Of a stretch of DNA of 64,000 bases, positions 1 through 8,545 are shown piece after piece. Within the stretch, counting starts at the first letter, position 1. The number at the start of each line of letters is the position of its first letter. The notes below the pieces were generated by a model. The model was not told the origin of the DNA and did no database searches. It saw only the letters and a list, made by a program, of their open reading frames with translations. Source of the stretch: Amazonocrinis nigriterrae CENA67 (lineage in GTDB: Bacteria > Cyanobacteriota > Cyanobacteriia > Cyanobacteriales > Nostocaceae); NCBI RefSeq assembly GCF_016056305.1, contig NZ_JAECZC010000015.1, positions 17,197 to 81,196 of the forward strand. Reading direction: 5' to 3'. The translations under genes and the position numbers were made by a program.

Positions 1-22
1 AGTTGTTAGTTGCGACTAGTTA

Positions 23-784
23 CTACTGACGATTGAGGACTGATTCCTGACTTTTGGCTGTTAATGTTTGCAGTTGTTGTTCTAGTTGTTCAATCCGTGC
101 GACTAAAGAACGGATGACGCTGGCTTCCACATCGGGTAGTTTTCCGTGGTCTAGGGGTGAAAGGTTGGTGTTTTGTTGACGAGAAATAATTCGCCCAGGA
201 ACACCAACAACGGTACAATCAGAAGGAACATCGCGTAACACGACTGAACCTGCACCAATACGCACGCGATCGCCAATTTGTAGATTACCTAAAACCTTTG
301 CACCTGCTCCCACCACAACGTGTTTACCCAAGGTAGGATGACGCTTACCGCTATCTTTTCCCGTTCCGCCAAGGGTGACACCTTGGTAAATCAATGTGTA
401 GTCTCCGACAATTGCAGTTTCACCAATCACAACACCCATACCGTGGTCGATAAACACACCTTTACCAATCTCTGCACCTGGGTGAATTTCGATTCCCGTC
501 AAAAACCGACCCCAGTGAGAAATTAGGCGGGGAATGAAACCTACTCCTCGACAATGTAACCAGTGCGCGAGACGATGCAAACAAAGCGCGTGTAATCCAG
601 GGTAGCAAAACACCACCTCTAACCAATTACGTGCAGCTGGGTCACGTTCAAAAATAATGCGAAAATCACTCAATAATGGCTCAAAAAAAACCCCAGAGAG
701 TAAATTTTTCAGCAGAGATGTATTTGTAGAATCCGCTGTTTTTGTAGACTTAATATTGTTGATACTGTCAAATGACTGTTGCAT
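23..784 (-). CDS. nifP: Serine O-acetyltransferase NifP/CysE
   Basis: Transfers acetyl from acetyl-CoA to L-serine, giving O-acetylserine for cysteine synthesis; cysteine is the sulfur donor for NifS. The 253-aa protein has the CysE N-terminal helical domain ([15 protein letters not shown] at about residue 40) and the left-handed beta-helix of hexapeptide repeats with [19 protein letters not shown] and the GGTGK loop (about 100-200). About 35 residues precede the usual CysE start, with no other Met available. It is transcribed away from nifB, and its upstream module matches the nifB promoter (873-1092), which favours the nif-specific NifP role over housekeeping CysE. The enzyme family is certain; the nif assignment is inferred from context. 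Confidence 0.9.
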   Translation of the reverse strand: MQQSFDSINNIKSTKTADSTNTSLLKNLLSGVFFEPLLSDFRIIFERDPAARNWLEVVFCYPGLHALCLHRLAHWLHCRGVGFIPRLISHWGRFLTGIEIHPGAEIGKGVFIDHGMGVVIGETAIVGDYTLIYQGVTLGGTGKDSGKRHPTLGKHVVVGAGAKVLGNLQIGDRVRIGAGSVVLRDVPSDCTVVGVPGRIISRQQNTNLSPLDHGKLPDVEASVIRSLVARIEQLEQQLQTLTAKSQESVLNRQ

Positions 785-872
785 CGTTACTGTCTGGTTG
801 AAAGAGCCATGTGCTATTTTTCTGCTTATATCAGGTCGCTTGCAACTGGACAGTACATTGAATGTAGATTGG

Positions 873-1092
873 ATTTATTGGATTAATTAAGCTTGTACTC
901 ATACACCAAAAACCCTGATTTACTGTGAATTTAAAATTGCTATGGGTGTAAGGTGCTAGTATTTTAGGGTAGGGGTACTAGTATTTTTAAGATGGGGGGT
1001 CAAGAGTTTTTGTACTCACTATAAACGTCTTTAACTGTAAGACTTTACAGCAATTTAGTTAAGATATTTTGCAATATATTAAGCTGTACTCA
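873..1092 (-). promoter_or_regulatory. nifP promoter module, inverted copy of the nifB module
   Basis: Read on the minus strand, this region has three TGAGTACA boxes (start positions 1092, 1018 and 901). Between the last two lie two AAATACTAG boxes spaced exactly 22 bp apart, each followed by ACC. The last TGAGTACAAGC runs into TTAATTAATCCAATAAAT. The same parts occur in the same order upstream of nifB (5707-5934). In Leptolyngbya boryana the activator CnfR is known to act on the nifB and nifP promoters; assigning these boxes to CnfR is inference. Confidence 0.6.
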
Positions 1093-1242
1093 ATACCTTG
1101 TAAATATGCAGTAGACAGGAATACAACTTAAATTTCTGTATATGCAGTTACGATTGTTATTTTATGATTTTGGCACCGATAAAACCAAATTCTTCATTTT
1201 ATTTTAGCTTTTATCGTCTGTATTCACATATACTTTTTTTGT

Positions 1243-1623
1243 ATGGTGCGTTGTCGCCAAGTGTGGGGGCGGTTCATTAACACCGCCAGGGAATTAATCA
1301 ACCGTACCCAGCAAGCAGTAAATCTGCAACTGCCACAAAAACAATTATTAGAATTGATCGAGACAATCTTGATTTATAAATTGCCTAACATCAGTCGAGA
1401 GGAGATAGAAGCAATGTTTGGATTAAGTGAATTGAAGAAAACGCGAGTTTATCAAGAAGGTAAACAAGAAGGTAAACAAGAAGGTCGTTTGGAAGCAAAA
1501 TTAGAAGCTGTACCTAAGCTTTTAGCACTGGGTTTAACTCCCGAACAAATAGCGCAGGCGTTAGACTTGACTATTTCACAAGTCCAGCAAATAGCACAGC
1601 AAACACCCCCAAATGAACAGTAA
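1243..1623 (+). pseudogene. 5'-truncated DUF2887/Rpn-type nuclease-transposase fragment
   Basis: Only the C-terminal tail of a cyanobacterial DUF2887 (Rpn/PD-(D/E)XK transposase-like) protein remains. It shows the family's LLELIETILIYKLPNISREE segment, then EAMFGLSELKKTRVYQEG, a charged KQEGKQEGRLEAK linker and a helix-turn-helix-like LTPEQIAQALDL tail. The nuclease domain (about 200 residues in full-length members) is absent. The first dozen codons derive from a GGTGCGTTGTCGC repeat, so the open start is fortuitous. Homology probably begins near 1280. Not expected to be functional. Confidence 0.7.
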
Positions 1624-1714
1624 GATAGACTTACTAAATTCATACCTTCACTTAGCAACACTATATTTTTAACTCAGTTCTATGATAGAAACAAGCCTAT
1701 CTATGGTCTAACTT

Positions 1715-2311
1715 ATGTCTTCCCCTGTCCTGGAAAAACCTGCGAATTCTGAGACTACCTACGTTATTCTGTACAATGTCAGTTGGGAACAGTTAGAACA
1801 GCTTAATGTTGCCCTTCTAGGGACAAGCGCACGACTAACTTATTTAGATGGTATTCTCGAAATTATGTCCCCACTTTCTGACGACCATGAGGATAATAAA
1901 AAAACTCTAGCGATGTTGCTGGAAGCCTATATGCGGGCGAAGAAGATCCGATTTTATGGGCGGGGAAGTGCAACCATAGGTCAAAAAGAAGATAAAACGC
2001 GACGGGAACCTGATGAATCTTATAATTTAGGCACAAAAAAACCTATTCCTGATTTGATTTTAGAAATAACAGTCACAAGTGGTGGAATTAATAAGCTAGA
2101 AATTTATCAGCGTTTGCGAGTGCCTGAAGTTTGGTTTTGGCAAGATGGTTTATTATCAATTTATTGTTTGCAAGGCGATAGCTATATAAAAGTTACTCAA
2201 AGTAGTTTATTGCCAGATTTGAATTTAAATTTATTAGCACAATATGCACGTATGGCTGACCAATATGATGCTGTGAACGAATATAGTCAGATCATAAGTA
2301 AAACAGAGTAA
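1715..2311 (+). CDS. Uma2 family (DUF820) PD-(D/E)XK nuclease-like protein
   Basis: A 198-aa member of the Uma2 family, which is greatly expanded in cyanobacteria. It has the GILEIMSPLSDDHE motif (about residues 48-61), the central RREPDESYNLG region, the nuclease-like core PDLILEITVTSGG with a following Lys (KLEIYQRL), and VPEVWFWQDG. These are the family's D/E-x-K fold elements. The function is unknown and is usually linked to mobile DNA. The length is normal for the family, so it looks intact. It lies in the accessory island between nifP and nifB with no obvious partner. Confidence 0.85.
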   Translation: MSSPVLEKPANSETTYVILYNVSWEQLEQLNVALLGTSARLTYLDGILEIMSPLSDDHEDNKKTLAMLLEAYMRAKKIRFYGRGSATIGQKEDKTRREPDESYNLGTKKPIPDLILEITVTSGGINKLEIYQRLRVPEVWFWQDGLLSIYCLQGDSYIKVTQSSLLPDLNLNLLAQYARMADQYDAVNEYSQIISKTE

Positions 2312-2599
2312 AGTAAGATTTCTGAATTTAAAGCTTCAATGGAAAATGTAGGGTGTGTTATGCCATCAGGCTAATGCACCTTAAACTGTTGATGGTGTTA
2401 CTTTTAGCTAGAACTCACTAAGTAAGTCGGTGAGAATGAACAGAACTATGTTACAAAATGTAAATGTACTTGAAACCCTCACCAATGACTAAGAACAAAT
2501 GAGAAATGACGACCTTTACCAGTTAGCTTTATTTGCGCTGACCTACTTACTTACAATTCATATGTGCTAAGACAGGGAGAACGTGAATCTCGAACTCTC

Positions 2600-3454
2600 A
2601 TGAAACAGCAAAAAAATCAATTCAGCCATCTCACGGCGATTGAAAGAACTTACCTGTCATTTCCTGCACAGTTTTTATTAAATCAAAACCTGCTTCAAGG
2701 TAAAATATTAGATTTTGGTTGTGGCTTTGGTAATGATGTGAAATTATTAAGCCAAAAAGGCTTTGATATTACAGGCTATGACCCTTATTATTTTCCCCAA
2801 TATCCTCAAGAGAAATTCGATACTATCATTTGCTTTTATGTTTTAAATGTTTTATTTGCTGAAGAACAAGCCAATGTGTTAATGGAAGTGTCACATTTGT
2901 TAAAACCTGGAGGTAAAGCTTATTATGCGGTGAGAAGAGATATTAAAAAAGAAGGCTTTAGAGAACATTATATCCATAAAAAGCCTACATATCAATGTAT
3001 TGTCAAACTTCCCTATGCTTCAATTTACTTAGACGATCTTCGAGAATTTTATCAATATATTCATTATAACCATCAACGTAATTCATCTAATTATTGTATT
3101 TTCTGTAATCCTCCTAAAAGTTTAAAATTATTAACTGAATCAGCAACAGCTTATGCGATTTTTGATGGTTATCCTATAACTAAAGGACATGTTTTAGTTA
3201 TTCCTAAACGTCATGTCAGCAATTATTTTGATTTACCATTTAAAGAACAGTCTGCTTGTTGGTTTATGGTGAACAAAGTACAAGAAATTCTAAAAACAGA
3301 ATTTCAACCTGATGGTTTTAATGTAGGAATGAATGTTAATCGAGCAGCAGGTCAAAATATGATGCACGCCAGTGTTCATCTCATTCCCCGATATAAAGGT
3401 GATACTGTCTCTACAAAAAGTGGCATCAGGAATGTCATTCCTAAAACAAAATAA
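2600..3454 (+). CDS. SAM-dependent methyltransferase fused to a HIT-family domain
   Basis: A two-domain protein of 284 aa from the ATG chosen here (a GTG at 2564 would add 12 residues). Residues about 30-130 form a class I methyltransferase fold: the SAM-binding ILDFGCGFGND, the acidic GYDPYY after strand 2, FDTIICFYVLN and LLKPGGKAYYAVRR. After a YIHYNHQRNSSNYCIFCNPP linker, residues about 175-275 are a HIT domain: YPITKGHVLVIPKRHV, GFNVGMN and the HIT signature. That signature reads MHASVHLIPRY, so the usual middle (nucleophilic) His of HxHxH is Ser. Loss of nucleotidyl hydrolase activity is therefore likely, or the activity has changed. Substrates unknown. Confidence 0.8.
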   Translation: MKQQKNQFSHLTAIERTYLSFPAQFLLNQNLLQGKILDFGCGFGNDVKLLSQKGFDITGYDPYYFPQYPQEKFDTIICFYVLNVLFAEEQANVLMEVSHLLKPGGKAYYAVRRDIKKEGFREHYIHKKPTYQCIVKLPYASIYLDDLREFYQYIHYNHQRNSSNYCIFCNPPKSLKLLTESATAYAIFDGYPITKGHVLVIPKRHVSNYFDLPFKEQSACWFMVNKVQEILKTEFQPDGFNVGMNVNRAAGQNMMHASVHLIPRYKGDTVSTKSGIRNVIPKTK

Positions 3455-3565
3455 CCTAGCTTTAACAAAGTATTAAACTCTGTGTTCTCTGTGCCTCTGC
3501 GGTTTAAAAGTAATTATTTAACCACAGAGACACTAAGACACAAAGAGAATTTTTCGAGTTAGCTT

Positions 3566-4510
3566 TTAGCTAGCGATCGCGATCGCAATCTTTCCCGCTG
3601 CACGCCCAGTTTCGCTATAAGTGTGAGCCGCAGCGAGTTCTTGTAAAGGAAAGGTGCGGTCAATTACAGTGCGGATTTTGCCAGCCTCTATCAAATCTTT
3701 GAGGTAATTCAAGTCTTGAGAGTTGGGTTTCTCAAACACGAATTTCGCTTTTTGGCCGGGAAGAAAAGATGTTAAAACACTCTCCACTACAACTTTTGGC
3801 GAAGGTAGGGTTGTGATGTATATTCCGTTGGGTTTGAGGACTTTTTTCGTGTCCAAGAGCGATCGCAACCCTACCGCATCAAAGATAATATCGTACTGTG
3901 CTGTATCTTTGGCAAAGTCTTGTTGTTTATAGTCGATAACGCGGTCTGCTCCCAAAGATTTTACCAAATCTAAGTTTTTAGTACTGCTAACACCAGTCAC
4001 CTCTGCACCTATAGCCTTGGCAATTTGTACCGCAAATATGCCTACACCCCCGGAAGCACCATTAATTAATACAGCTTGTCCTGGTTGAATATTACCCAAG
4101 TCACGCAAAGCTTGCAAAGCCGTGAGGGCGGCTAAGGGTACAGTTGCTGCTTCTTGATAACTCAAGTTATTTGGTTTGAGGGCTAGTAAGTTTTCTGGGA
4201 TGGCTGCAAATTCCGCATAAGCACCTCCTGGGAAGTTAGTGCTTCCATAAACAGCATCTCCTACTTTAAAACGCGTTACACCAGAACCAACTTCTACCAC
4301 TTCTCCCACCACATCAAACCCTAAAATTTTGGGGAATTGGTAGCCTGTGAGCAAGCCTAACATTCCTTTGCGGGTTTTCCAATCAATGGGATTAACACTA
4401 CTAGCGTGAATTTTGACAAGTAACTGGTCAGGCTTGATTTTTGGTTGCTCTACTTCTTCATACTGCAACACTTCAGCGGGGCCATACCGACGGATAACGA
4501 CTGCTTTCAT
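3566..4510 (-). CDS. Zinc-independent MDR-family NADP-dependent quinone oxidoreductase
   Basis: A 314-aa medium-chain dehydrogenase/reductase. The N-terminal GroES-like domain has MKAVVIRRYGPAEVL, KIHASSVNPIDWK and GFDVVGEVVEVGSGV; the Rossmann part has INGASGGVGIFAVQIAKAIGA (about residues 148-170) and an SSTKN segment consistent with NADP(H). The zinc-binding Cys set of alcohol dehydrogenases is missing, as expected for zeta-crystallin-like quinone or enone reductases. Length is typical. Substrate cannot be told. It is transcribed opposite to its neighbours and is bounded by intergenic sequence on both sides, so it is probably monocistronic. Confidence 0.85.
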   Translation of the reverse strand: MKAVVIRRYGPAEVLQYEEVEQPKIKPDQLLVKIHASSVNPIDWKTRKGMLGLLTGYQFPKILGFDVVGEVVEVGSGVTRFKVGDAVYGSTNFPGGAYAEFAAIPENLLALKPNNLSYQEAATVPLAALTALQALRDLGNIQPGQAVLINGASGGVGIFAVQIAKAIGAEVTGVSSTKNLDLVKSLGADRVIDYKQQDFAKDTAQYDIIFDAVGLRSLLDTKKVLKPNGIYITTLPSPKVVVESVLTSFLPGQKAKFVFEKPNSQDLNYLKDLIEAGKIRTVIDRTFPLQELAAAHTYSETGRAAGKIAIAIAS

Positions 4511-4622
4511 AGCATTCCTCCTAGTACCCTGTTTGACTCACACAATTGAGAAAGCCTGTTATTGCTTATGCCTTTAGTTTAGCGGTTAGATTGAATTTAT
4601 ATGAATTTCAAATTACACCTCT

Positions 4623-5045
4623 ATGCTAGCTAGAGACATCTATCACAACAATGTCAAAAATGCTTTGATCAAAGACAAATGGAAAATAACTCACGATCTG
4701 CTGACTCTCAAGTTTGGTAAAAAGGACTTATATATTGATCTAGGTGCTAGTCAATTGTTGGCAGCCGAGAAAGCAGAATCTAAAATTGCTGTTGAGATTA
4801 AAAGTTTTACTGGTAGATCAGATGTTGATGATTTAGAAAAAGCTTTGGGACAGTACATCTTGTATCAGGATATATTAACTGAGTTAGAGCCGGAGCGAGT
4901 GTTATATTTGGCAATAGCTAACAGTATATTTGAGGATTTGTTTGAGGAACCCATCGGTAAATTATTGCTTAAAAATCACCGTTTAAAACTGATTACGTTT
5001 GAGCCAAAACAGGAGGTAATTAAACAATGGATCACACCAAATTAG
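4623..5045 (+). CDS. xisH: XisH-family protein (element excision controlling factor)
   Basis: A 140-aa XisH-family protein with an N-terminal ARDIYHNNVKNALIKDKW segment, YIDLGASQLLAAEKA, and a nuclease-like core IAVEIKSFTGRSDVDDLEKALGQY that resembles the E-x-K of PD-(D/E)XK folds. It ends in VIKQWITPN. In Anabaena PCC 7120, XisH and XisI are needed together with XisF for excision of the fdxN element. Here fdxN is uninterrupted and no XisF-like recombinase is present in the window, so this is an orphan copy. The 3' end overlaps xisI by 19 bp, implying translational coupling. Confidence 0.88.
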   Translation: MLARDIYHNNVKNALIKDKWKITHDLLTLKFGKKDLYIDLGASQLLAAEKAESKIAVEIKSFTGRSDVDDLEKALGQYILYQDILTELEPERVLYLAIANSIFEDLFEEPIGKLLLKNHRLKLITFEPKQEVIKQWITPN

Positions 5046-5392
5046 ATTACTATCGCCAAGTAATTGAGTCTGTCCTCACTGAATATGCTACGCTACCTTA
5101 TTCCTACGCGGATATTAAATCAGAGGTAGTGTTTGATCGTACCCACGTTGGCGCAGCCTCTCCGAAGGAGACTCGCTATTTGTGGATCGATCTCGGTTGG
5201 GATGGCGATCGCCGCATTCATGGCTGTCTAGTTCATATTGACTTGATTGATGGCAAAATCTGGATTCAACGCGATGGCACTGAAGAAGGCATTGCTGCCG
5301 ATTTAGAACGGGCTGGAATCCCTAAAGAACACATTGTACTTGGGTTTCGTCCACCAGAGTTAAGACCGTATACAGGCTATGCAGTCTGTTGA
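5027..5392 (+). CDS. xisI: XisI-family protein with a repeat-derived insert
   Basis: A 121-aa XisI-family protein with DYYRQVIESVL, the LWIDLGWDGDRRIHGCLVHI core, KIWIQRDGTEEGIA and the terminal VLGFRPPELRPYTGYAV. Most XisI proteins are about 111 aa. The surplus is an in-frame block of roughly 10 residues (THVGAASPKET) between VVFDR and RYLWIDLGW, encoded by a small dispersed repeat (5144-5173). The second XisI in this window (18842-19177) lacks the block. The insert lies in a loop ahead of the most conserved segment, so function may be kept. It overlaps xisH. Confidence 0.88.
   Translation: MDHTKLDYYRQVIESVLTEYATLPYSYADIKSEVVFDRTHVGAASPKETRYLWIDLGWDGDRRIHGCLVHIDLIDGKIWIQRDGTEEGIAADLERAGIPKEHIVLGFRPPELRPYTGYAVC
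5144..5173 (+). repeat. Small dispersed repeat inserted in frame in xisI
   Basis: A short palindromic unit (core TCTCC-GAA-GGAGA preceded by GGCGCAGCC) of a type scattered through Nostoc genomes. It adds about 30 bp, a multiple of three, relative to the paralogous xisI at 18842-19177. Confidence 0.6.
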
Positions 5393-5622
5393 TTGGCGTA
5401 CTGACTTGTCGCCAGACATCCCATGTTTTTGATAAAAAAAGTTAAATTATTTGAAATAAATCGCATTAAGCTGTCTATTTTTTTGAGCCTGTAAGACTTA
5501 TCAGCTAAGGCTTAGAGACATAATTGCACATCTTTCTCAAAGCAAAAATTAAAAAAATATAAACCGCATTTTTAACTCAAAAAAAATGATATGTTGGATA
5601 CAGAATTGAATTTCGCACGTAT

Positions 5623-5656
5623 CTGGAGTAGTACGACTTAATCTACTCCAGTTTTT
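5623..5656 (+). terminator. Probable intrinsic terminator downstream of xisHI
   Basis: A 9-bp perfect inverted repeat (CTGGAGTAG at 5623-5631, CTACTCCAG at 5643-5651) with an 11-nt loop is followed at once by TTTTT. It lies about 230 bp after the xisI stop and upstream of the nifB promoter module, where it would insulate nifB from read-through. Confidence 0.6.
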
Positions 5657-5706
5657 CCCCTTAAACCCCAGAATTTTGTTTGATTTATCGGGGTTTAAGG
5701 AGGTTT

Positions 5707-5934
5707 TGAGTACATGTTTGAGTGAACAAAAACAAGTTAAAACTAAGCTCAAATCCTTGCAGGGATAGCTTTTTGGCTGAGTACAAAGAAAACCTGAACC
5801 CCTGTCCATAAATACTCGCACCCCCGCCATAAAATACTAGAACCCTTACCCGAAAAAAATTTTTTAATTCTTTCTAAATATTGGAAAGATTAGGGTTTCA
5901 GGATTTGAGTACAAGCTTAATAAATCCAATAAAT
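5707..5934 (+). promoter_or_regulatory. nifB promoter module with tandem boxes shared with nifP
   Basis: TGAGTACA occurs at 5707, 5778 and 5906. AAATACT boxes start at 5810 and 5832 (22 bp apart), each followed by C/AG-N-ACCC. The last box continues as TGAGTACAAGCTTAATAAAT followed by CCAATAAAT. The nifP upstream region holds the same parts in the same order and with nearly the same spacing. Known biology: CnfR activates nifB and nifP in Leptolyngbya. That these boxes are its sites is inference; the start point probably lies near 5935. Confidence 0.6.
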
Positions 5935-6290
5935 TCTATCCAGATAGACGCGCCGTCTAGCCTGTGGATGGCTGCTATAAATCATATATCGCCAATCACT
6001 TAACGGTTCTACACAAAAACGAAACGAAAAGTGAGTGGAGGGATGAGATAGCACCATGCCTCTATGAATGGAAGTCGCGGCTGTACCCACAAATTCTACC
6101 CAAGAACCAAGCGTTGACACACACCAGCCGAACTCAAGGATTTTATCACCTGCCCTCCTACACGCGTTAACACTACCGCCACAGGGATGGCAGGGTGGGT
6201 ACAACAAGCGGCTTCAATTCCTGGGCATAGGGAAGTAGCAACGGCATCTCCCACAGTGGCAGCCTGTCCACCGATTCCTTGCGAAATTCA
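5935..6290 (+). other. Long nifB 5' leader
   Basis: About 355 bp between the promoter module and the nifB ATG contain no credible gene. Stops interrupt the nifB frame at 6228. A short hairpin AGACG-CGC-CGTCT starts near 5945. A long untranslated nifB leader is known in other heterocystous cyanobacteria; whether this one is transcribed is inferred from promoter position. Confidence 0.4.
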
Positions 6291-7727
6291 ATGACACTAC
6301 CGGCTACAGGACTCCTTAATTTTAATCAGGAACCAACAGGAAACCAAGCAAAATCGGGTGGTTGCGGATGCGACAGCAAAAGCAGCGCCACCGTGGAAAT
6401 GGATGAAAAGCTCAAAGAGCGCATTGCCAAACATCCCTGCTACAGCGAAGACGCACATCACCACTACGCGAGAATGCACGTTGCAGTTGCACCAGCTTGT
6501 AACATTCAATGCAACTATTGCAACCGCAAATATGACTGCGCCAACGAAAGCCGTCCGGGAGTAGTTAGCGAATTACTCACACCAGAAGAAGCAGCACACA
6601 AAGCTTTGGTGATTGCTGGTAAAATTCCCCAAATGACAGTAGTGGGAATTGCGGGGCCTGGCGATCCTTTGGCGAACCCAGAAAAGACATTCCGCACCTT
6701 TGAATTGATTGCAGACAAAGCACCAGATATCAAGCTTTGTTTATCAACCAACGGTTTAATGCTCACCGAACACATCGATCGCATTAAACAATTAAACATC
6801 GATCACGTTACAATCACCTTTAACACCATCGACCCAGAAATCGGCGCACAGATTTATTCTTGGGTTCACTACAAGCGCAAACGTTACAGAGGCATTGAAG
6901 GTGCTAAAATTCTCCTAGAAAAGCAAATCGAAGGTTTGCAAGCTCTTAGAGAAGCTGACATCCTGTGCAAAGTCAACTCCGTGATGATTCCGGGAATTAA
7001 CGACCAGCATTTAATCGAAGTGAATAAATTCATTCGTGAAAATGGCGCATTCCTGCATAACATCATGCCGCTGATTTCTGCACCAGAACATGGTACACAC
7101 TTCGGCTTAACCGGTCAGCGCGGCCCTACACCCAAAGAAGTCAAAGAAGTACAAGATAACTGTGCCGGCAACATGAAAATGATGCGTCACTGTCGCCAGT
7201 GCCGAGCCGATGCCGTAGGATTATTGGGAGAAGACCGCAGCCAAGAATTTACCAAAGATAAATTCTTGGAAATGACACCAGAATATGACGTTGAACAACG
7301 CGCCACCGTTCATGAAGGTATTGAGAAATTTAAAGAAGAACTAAAAGTAGCCAAAGAAAAAGTACAAACTGGCAAAAAATCTACCAACAATCCCAAAATT
7401 TTAGTTGCAGTAGCAACTAAAGGTAGTGGATTAGTTAACCAACACTTCGGTCATGCGAAAGAATTCCAGATTTATGAAGTGGATGGTGTAGAAGTTCGCT
7501 TTATCGGTCATCGCAAGATTGATCAATATTGTCAAGGTGGATACGGTGAAGAAGCCACTTCTGACCATATTATAAAAGCGATCGCTGATTGCAAAGCAGT
7601 TTTAGTTTCCAAGATTGGCAACTGTCCAAAAGAAAAATTGCATGAAGCGGGCATACAGACTGTTGAAGCTTACGACGTAATTGAAAAGGTTGCCTTGGAA
7701 TTTTACGAGCAATGGAATAGAGATTAG
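6291..7727 (+). CDS. nifB: NifB, radical SAM FeMo-cofactor precursor synthase
   Basis: Builds NifB-co, the 8Fe-9S-carbide core of FeMo-co, by radical SAM chemistry. The radical SAM motif CNIQCNYC (CxxxCxxC) lies near residue 70, after an N-terminal GGCGC Cys-rich segment and a [17 protein letters not shown] region. [12 protein letters not shown] and further Cys pairs ([11 protein letters not shown]) supply the extra clusters. From about residue 370 a NifX/NafY-like domain ([20 protein letters not shown]) forms the C-terminus, as in cyanobacterial NifB. I chose the ATG at 6291; an in-frame TTG at 6279 is less likely. First gene of the nifB-fdxN-nifS-nifU run. Confidence 0.97.
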   Translation: MTLPATGLLNFNQEPTGNQAKSGGCGCDSKSSATVEMDEKLKERIAKHPCYSEDAHHHYARMHVAVAPACNIQCNYCNRKYDCANESRPGVVSELLTPEEAAHKALVIAGKIPQMTVVGIAGPGDPLANPEKTFRTFELIADKAPDIKLCLSTNGLMLTEHIDRIKQLNIDHVTITFNTIDPEIGAQIYSWVHYKRKRYRGIEGAKILLEKQIEGLQALREADILCKVNSVMIPGINDQHLIEVNKFIRENGAFLHNIMPLISAPEHGTHFGLTGQRGPTPKEVKEVQDNCAGNMKMMRHCRQCRADAVGLLGEDRSQEFTKDKFLEMTPEYDVEQRATVHEGIEKFKEELKVAKEKVQTGKKSTNNPKILVAVATKGSGLVNQHFGHAKEFQIYEVDGVEVRFIGHRKIDQYCQGGYGEEATSDHIIKAIADCKAVLVSKIGNCPKEKLHEAGIQTVEAYDVIEKVALEFYEQWNRD

Positions 7728-7905
7728 GGACTGGGGGCTAGGGACTGGGGATTAGGGACTGGAAATTTTAGATTTTAGATTTTGGATTTTAGATTCTATT
7801 TCAATCCAAAATCGCAAATCCAAAATCCAAAATTGAATTGCCCAATACCCAGTACTCAATACCCAATCCCCAATACCCAGTACCCAATCCCCAGTACCCA
7901 AAAAG
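7728..7905 (+). repeat. STRR-rich nifB-fdxN spacer
   Basis: Heptamer-type repeats: GGGACTG/GGGATTA units near 7733-7760 face complementary CCCAGTA/CCCAATC units at 7845-7900. An AT-rich inverted repeat (GATTTTAGATTTTGG against CCAAAATCCAAAAT) lies between them. The spacer can fold into a long hairpin within the operon. Confidence 0.65.
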
Positions 7906-7916
7906 GAGAAGAATTC

Positions 7917-8264
7917 ATGGCTTACAATATCACTAGCCAATGTATTTCCTGCAATCTCTGTCTGTCTGTATGTCCCACAGGTGCAGTTAAGGTAGTTGAC
8001 GGTCAACACTGGATTGACCCAGAACTTTGCACAAACTGTATTGGTAGTGTTTATAGCGTACCTCAATGTAAAGCTGGTTGTCCCACCTGTGATGGTTGCG
8101 TGAAGCAGCCCGGCGATTATTGGGAAGGCTGGTTTGCCAAATATAATCACGTATTAGCGAAATTAACTAACAAACAAGATTATTGGGAACGTTGGTTTAA
8201 CTGTTATTCTCAGAAGTTTTCTGAACAGTTGCAAAAGCGCCAACAGCAAGTATTAGAAGCATAA
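7917..8264 (+). CDS. fdxN: FdxN, bacterial-type 2[4Fe-4S] ferredoxin
   Basis: A 115-aa ferredoxin encoded with the nif genes; probably an electron donor in nitrogenase metabolism or cofactor assembly. It has CISCNLCLSVCPTG (first 4Fe-4S motif) and CTNCIGSVYSVPQC-KAGCP (second motif with a nif-type insertion), then a tryptophan-rich tail (DYWEGWFAKYN, DYWERWFNCY). The start at 7917 follows AAAAAGGAGAAGAATTC, a strong ribosome site. In Anabaena PCC 7120 this gene is split by the fdxN element; here it is continuous from start to stop. Confidence 0.95.
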   Translation: MAYNITSQCISCNLCLSVCPTGAVKVVDGQHWIDPELCTNCIGSVYSVPQCKAGCPTCDGCVKQPGDYWEGWFAKYNHVLAKLTNKQDYWERWFNCYSQKFSEQLQKRQQQVLEA

Positions 8265-8290
8265 AGAAGGTTAAAGACTGAAGAATTAAA

Positions 8291-8495
8291 GATATAGCCG
8301 TGGTTATATGTGTTAGGACACTGCTGATTGCTCAAAGCTTTGAACTAACTGGATTTTTACTCAGCAACGCCACATGCTCCACTTGGGGAGCCACTGCGTT
8401 GGGCGGCTTTGCCGACTTGAAGCACGTGGCGTGAGACCCCAAGACCGCAGTGGCTCCTCAGCACTCAGCACTCAGCACTTTGCTATAAAACAAAG
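8291..8495 (+). repeat. Nested dispersed repeats upstream of nifS
   Basis: 8291-8366 matches the palindromic repeat at 56534-56608 (TATGTGTTAGGACAC, then TTTTTACTCAGCA). The match resumes at about 8479 with CTTTGCTATAAA. The intervening roughly 112 bp is a second repeat, with AGCCACTGCG facing CGCAGTGGCT and a central TTTGCCGACTTGAAGC, ending in CAGCACT heptamers. A relative of the inner repeat occurs at 30238-30285. The outer repeat was therefore interrupted by the inner one. Confidence 0.65.
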
Positions 8496-8545
8496 ACTTC
8501 AGTTCACACTGCACATTTCATCCTTCACTATTGAAATTAGAATCT

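Noticed and set aside
2564..2599. tRNA-like 3' segment (GGGAGAACGTGAATCTCGAACTCTC)
   Set aside because: Cannot be extended to a cloverleaf with anticodon and D arms; overlaps a possible GTG start of the fusion gene. No tRNA or rRNA gene was seen in the window.
901..5914. Five-kilobase transposon bounded by inverted repeats
   Set aside because: The inverted sequences are promoter-like boxes abutting nifP and nifB, not terminal repeats with a transposase; no target duplication seen. Insertion of the island into an ancestral divergent promoter remains possible.
5917..6207. 96-codon minus-strand open frame in the nifB leader
   Set aside because: No family resemblance, overlaps the conserved promoter module, no ribosome site; better explained as leader DNA.
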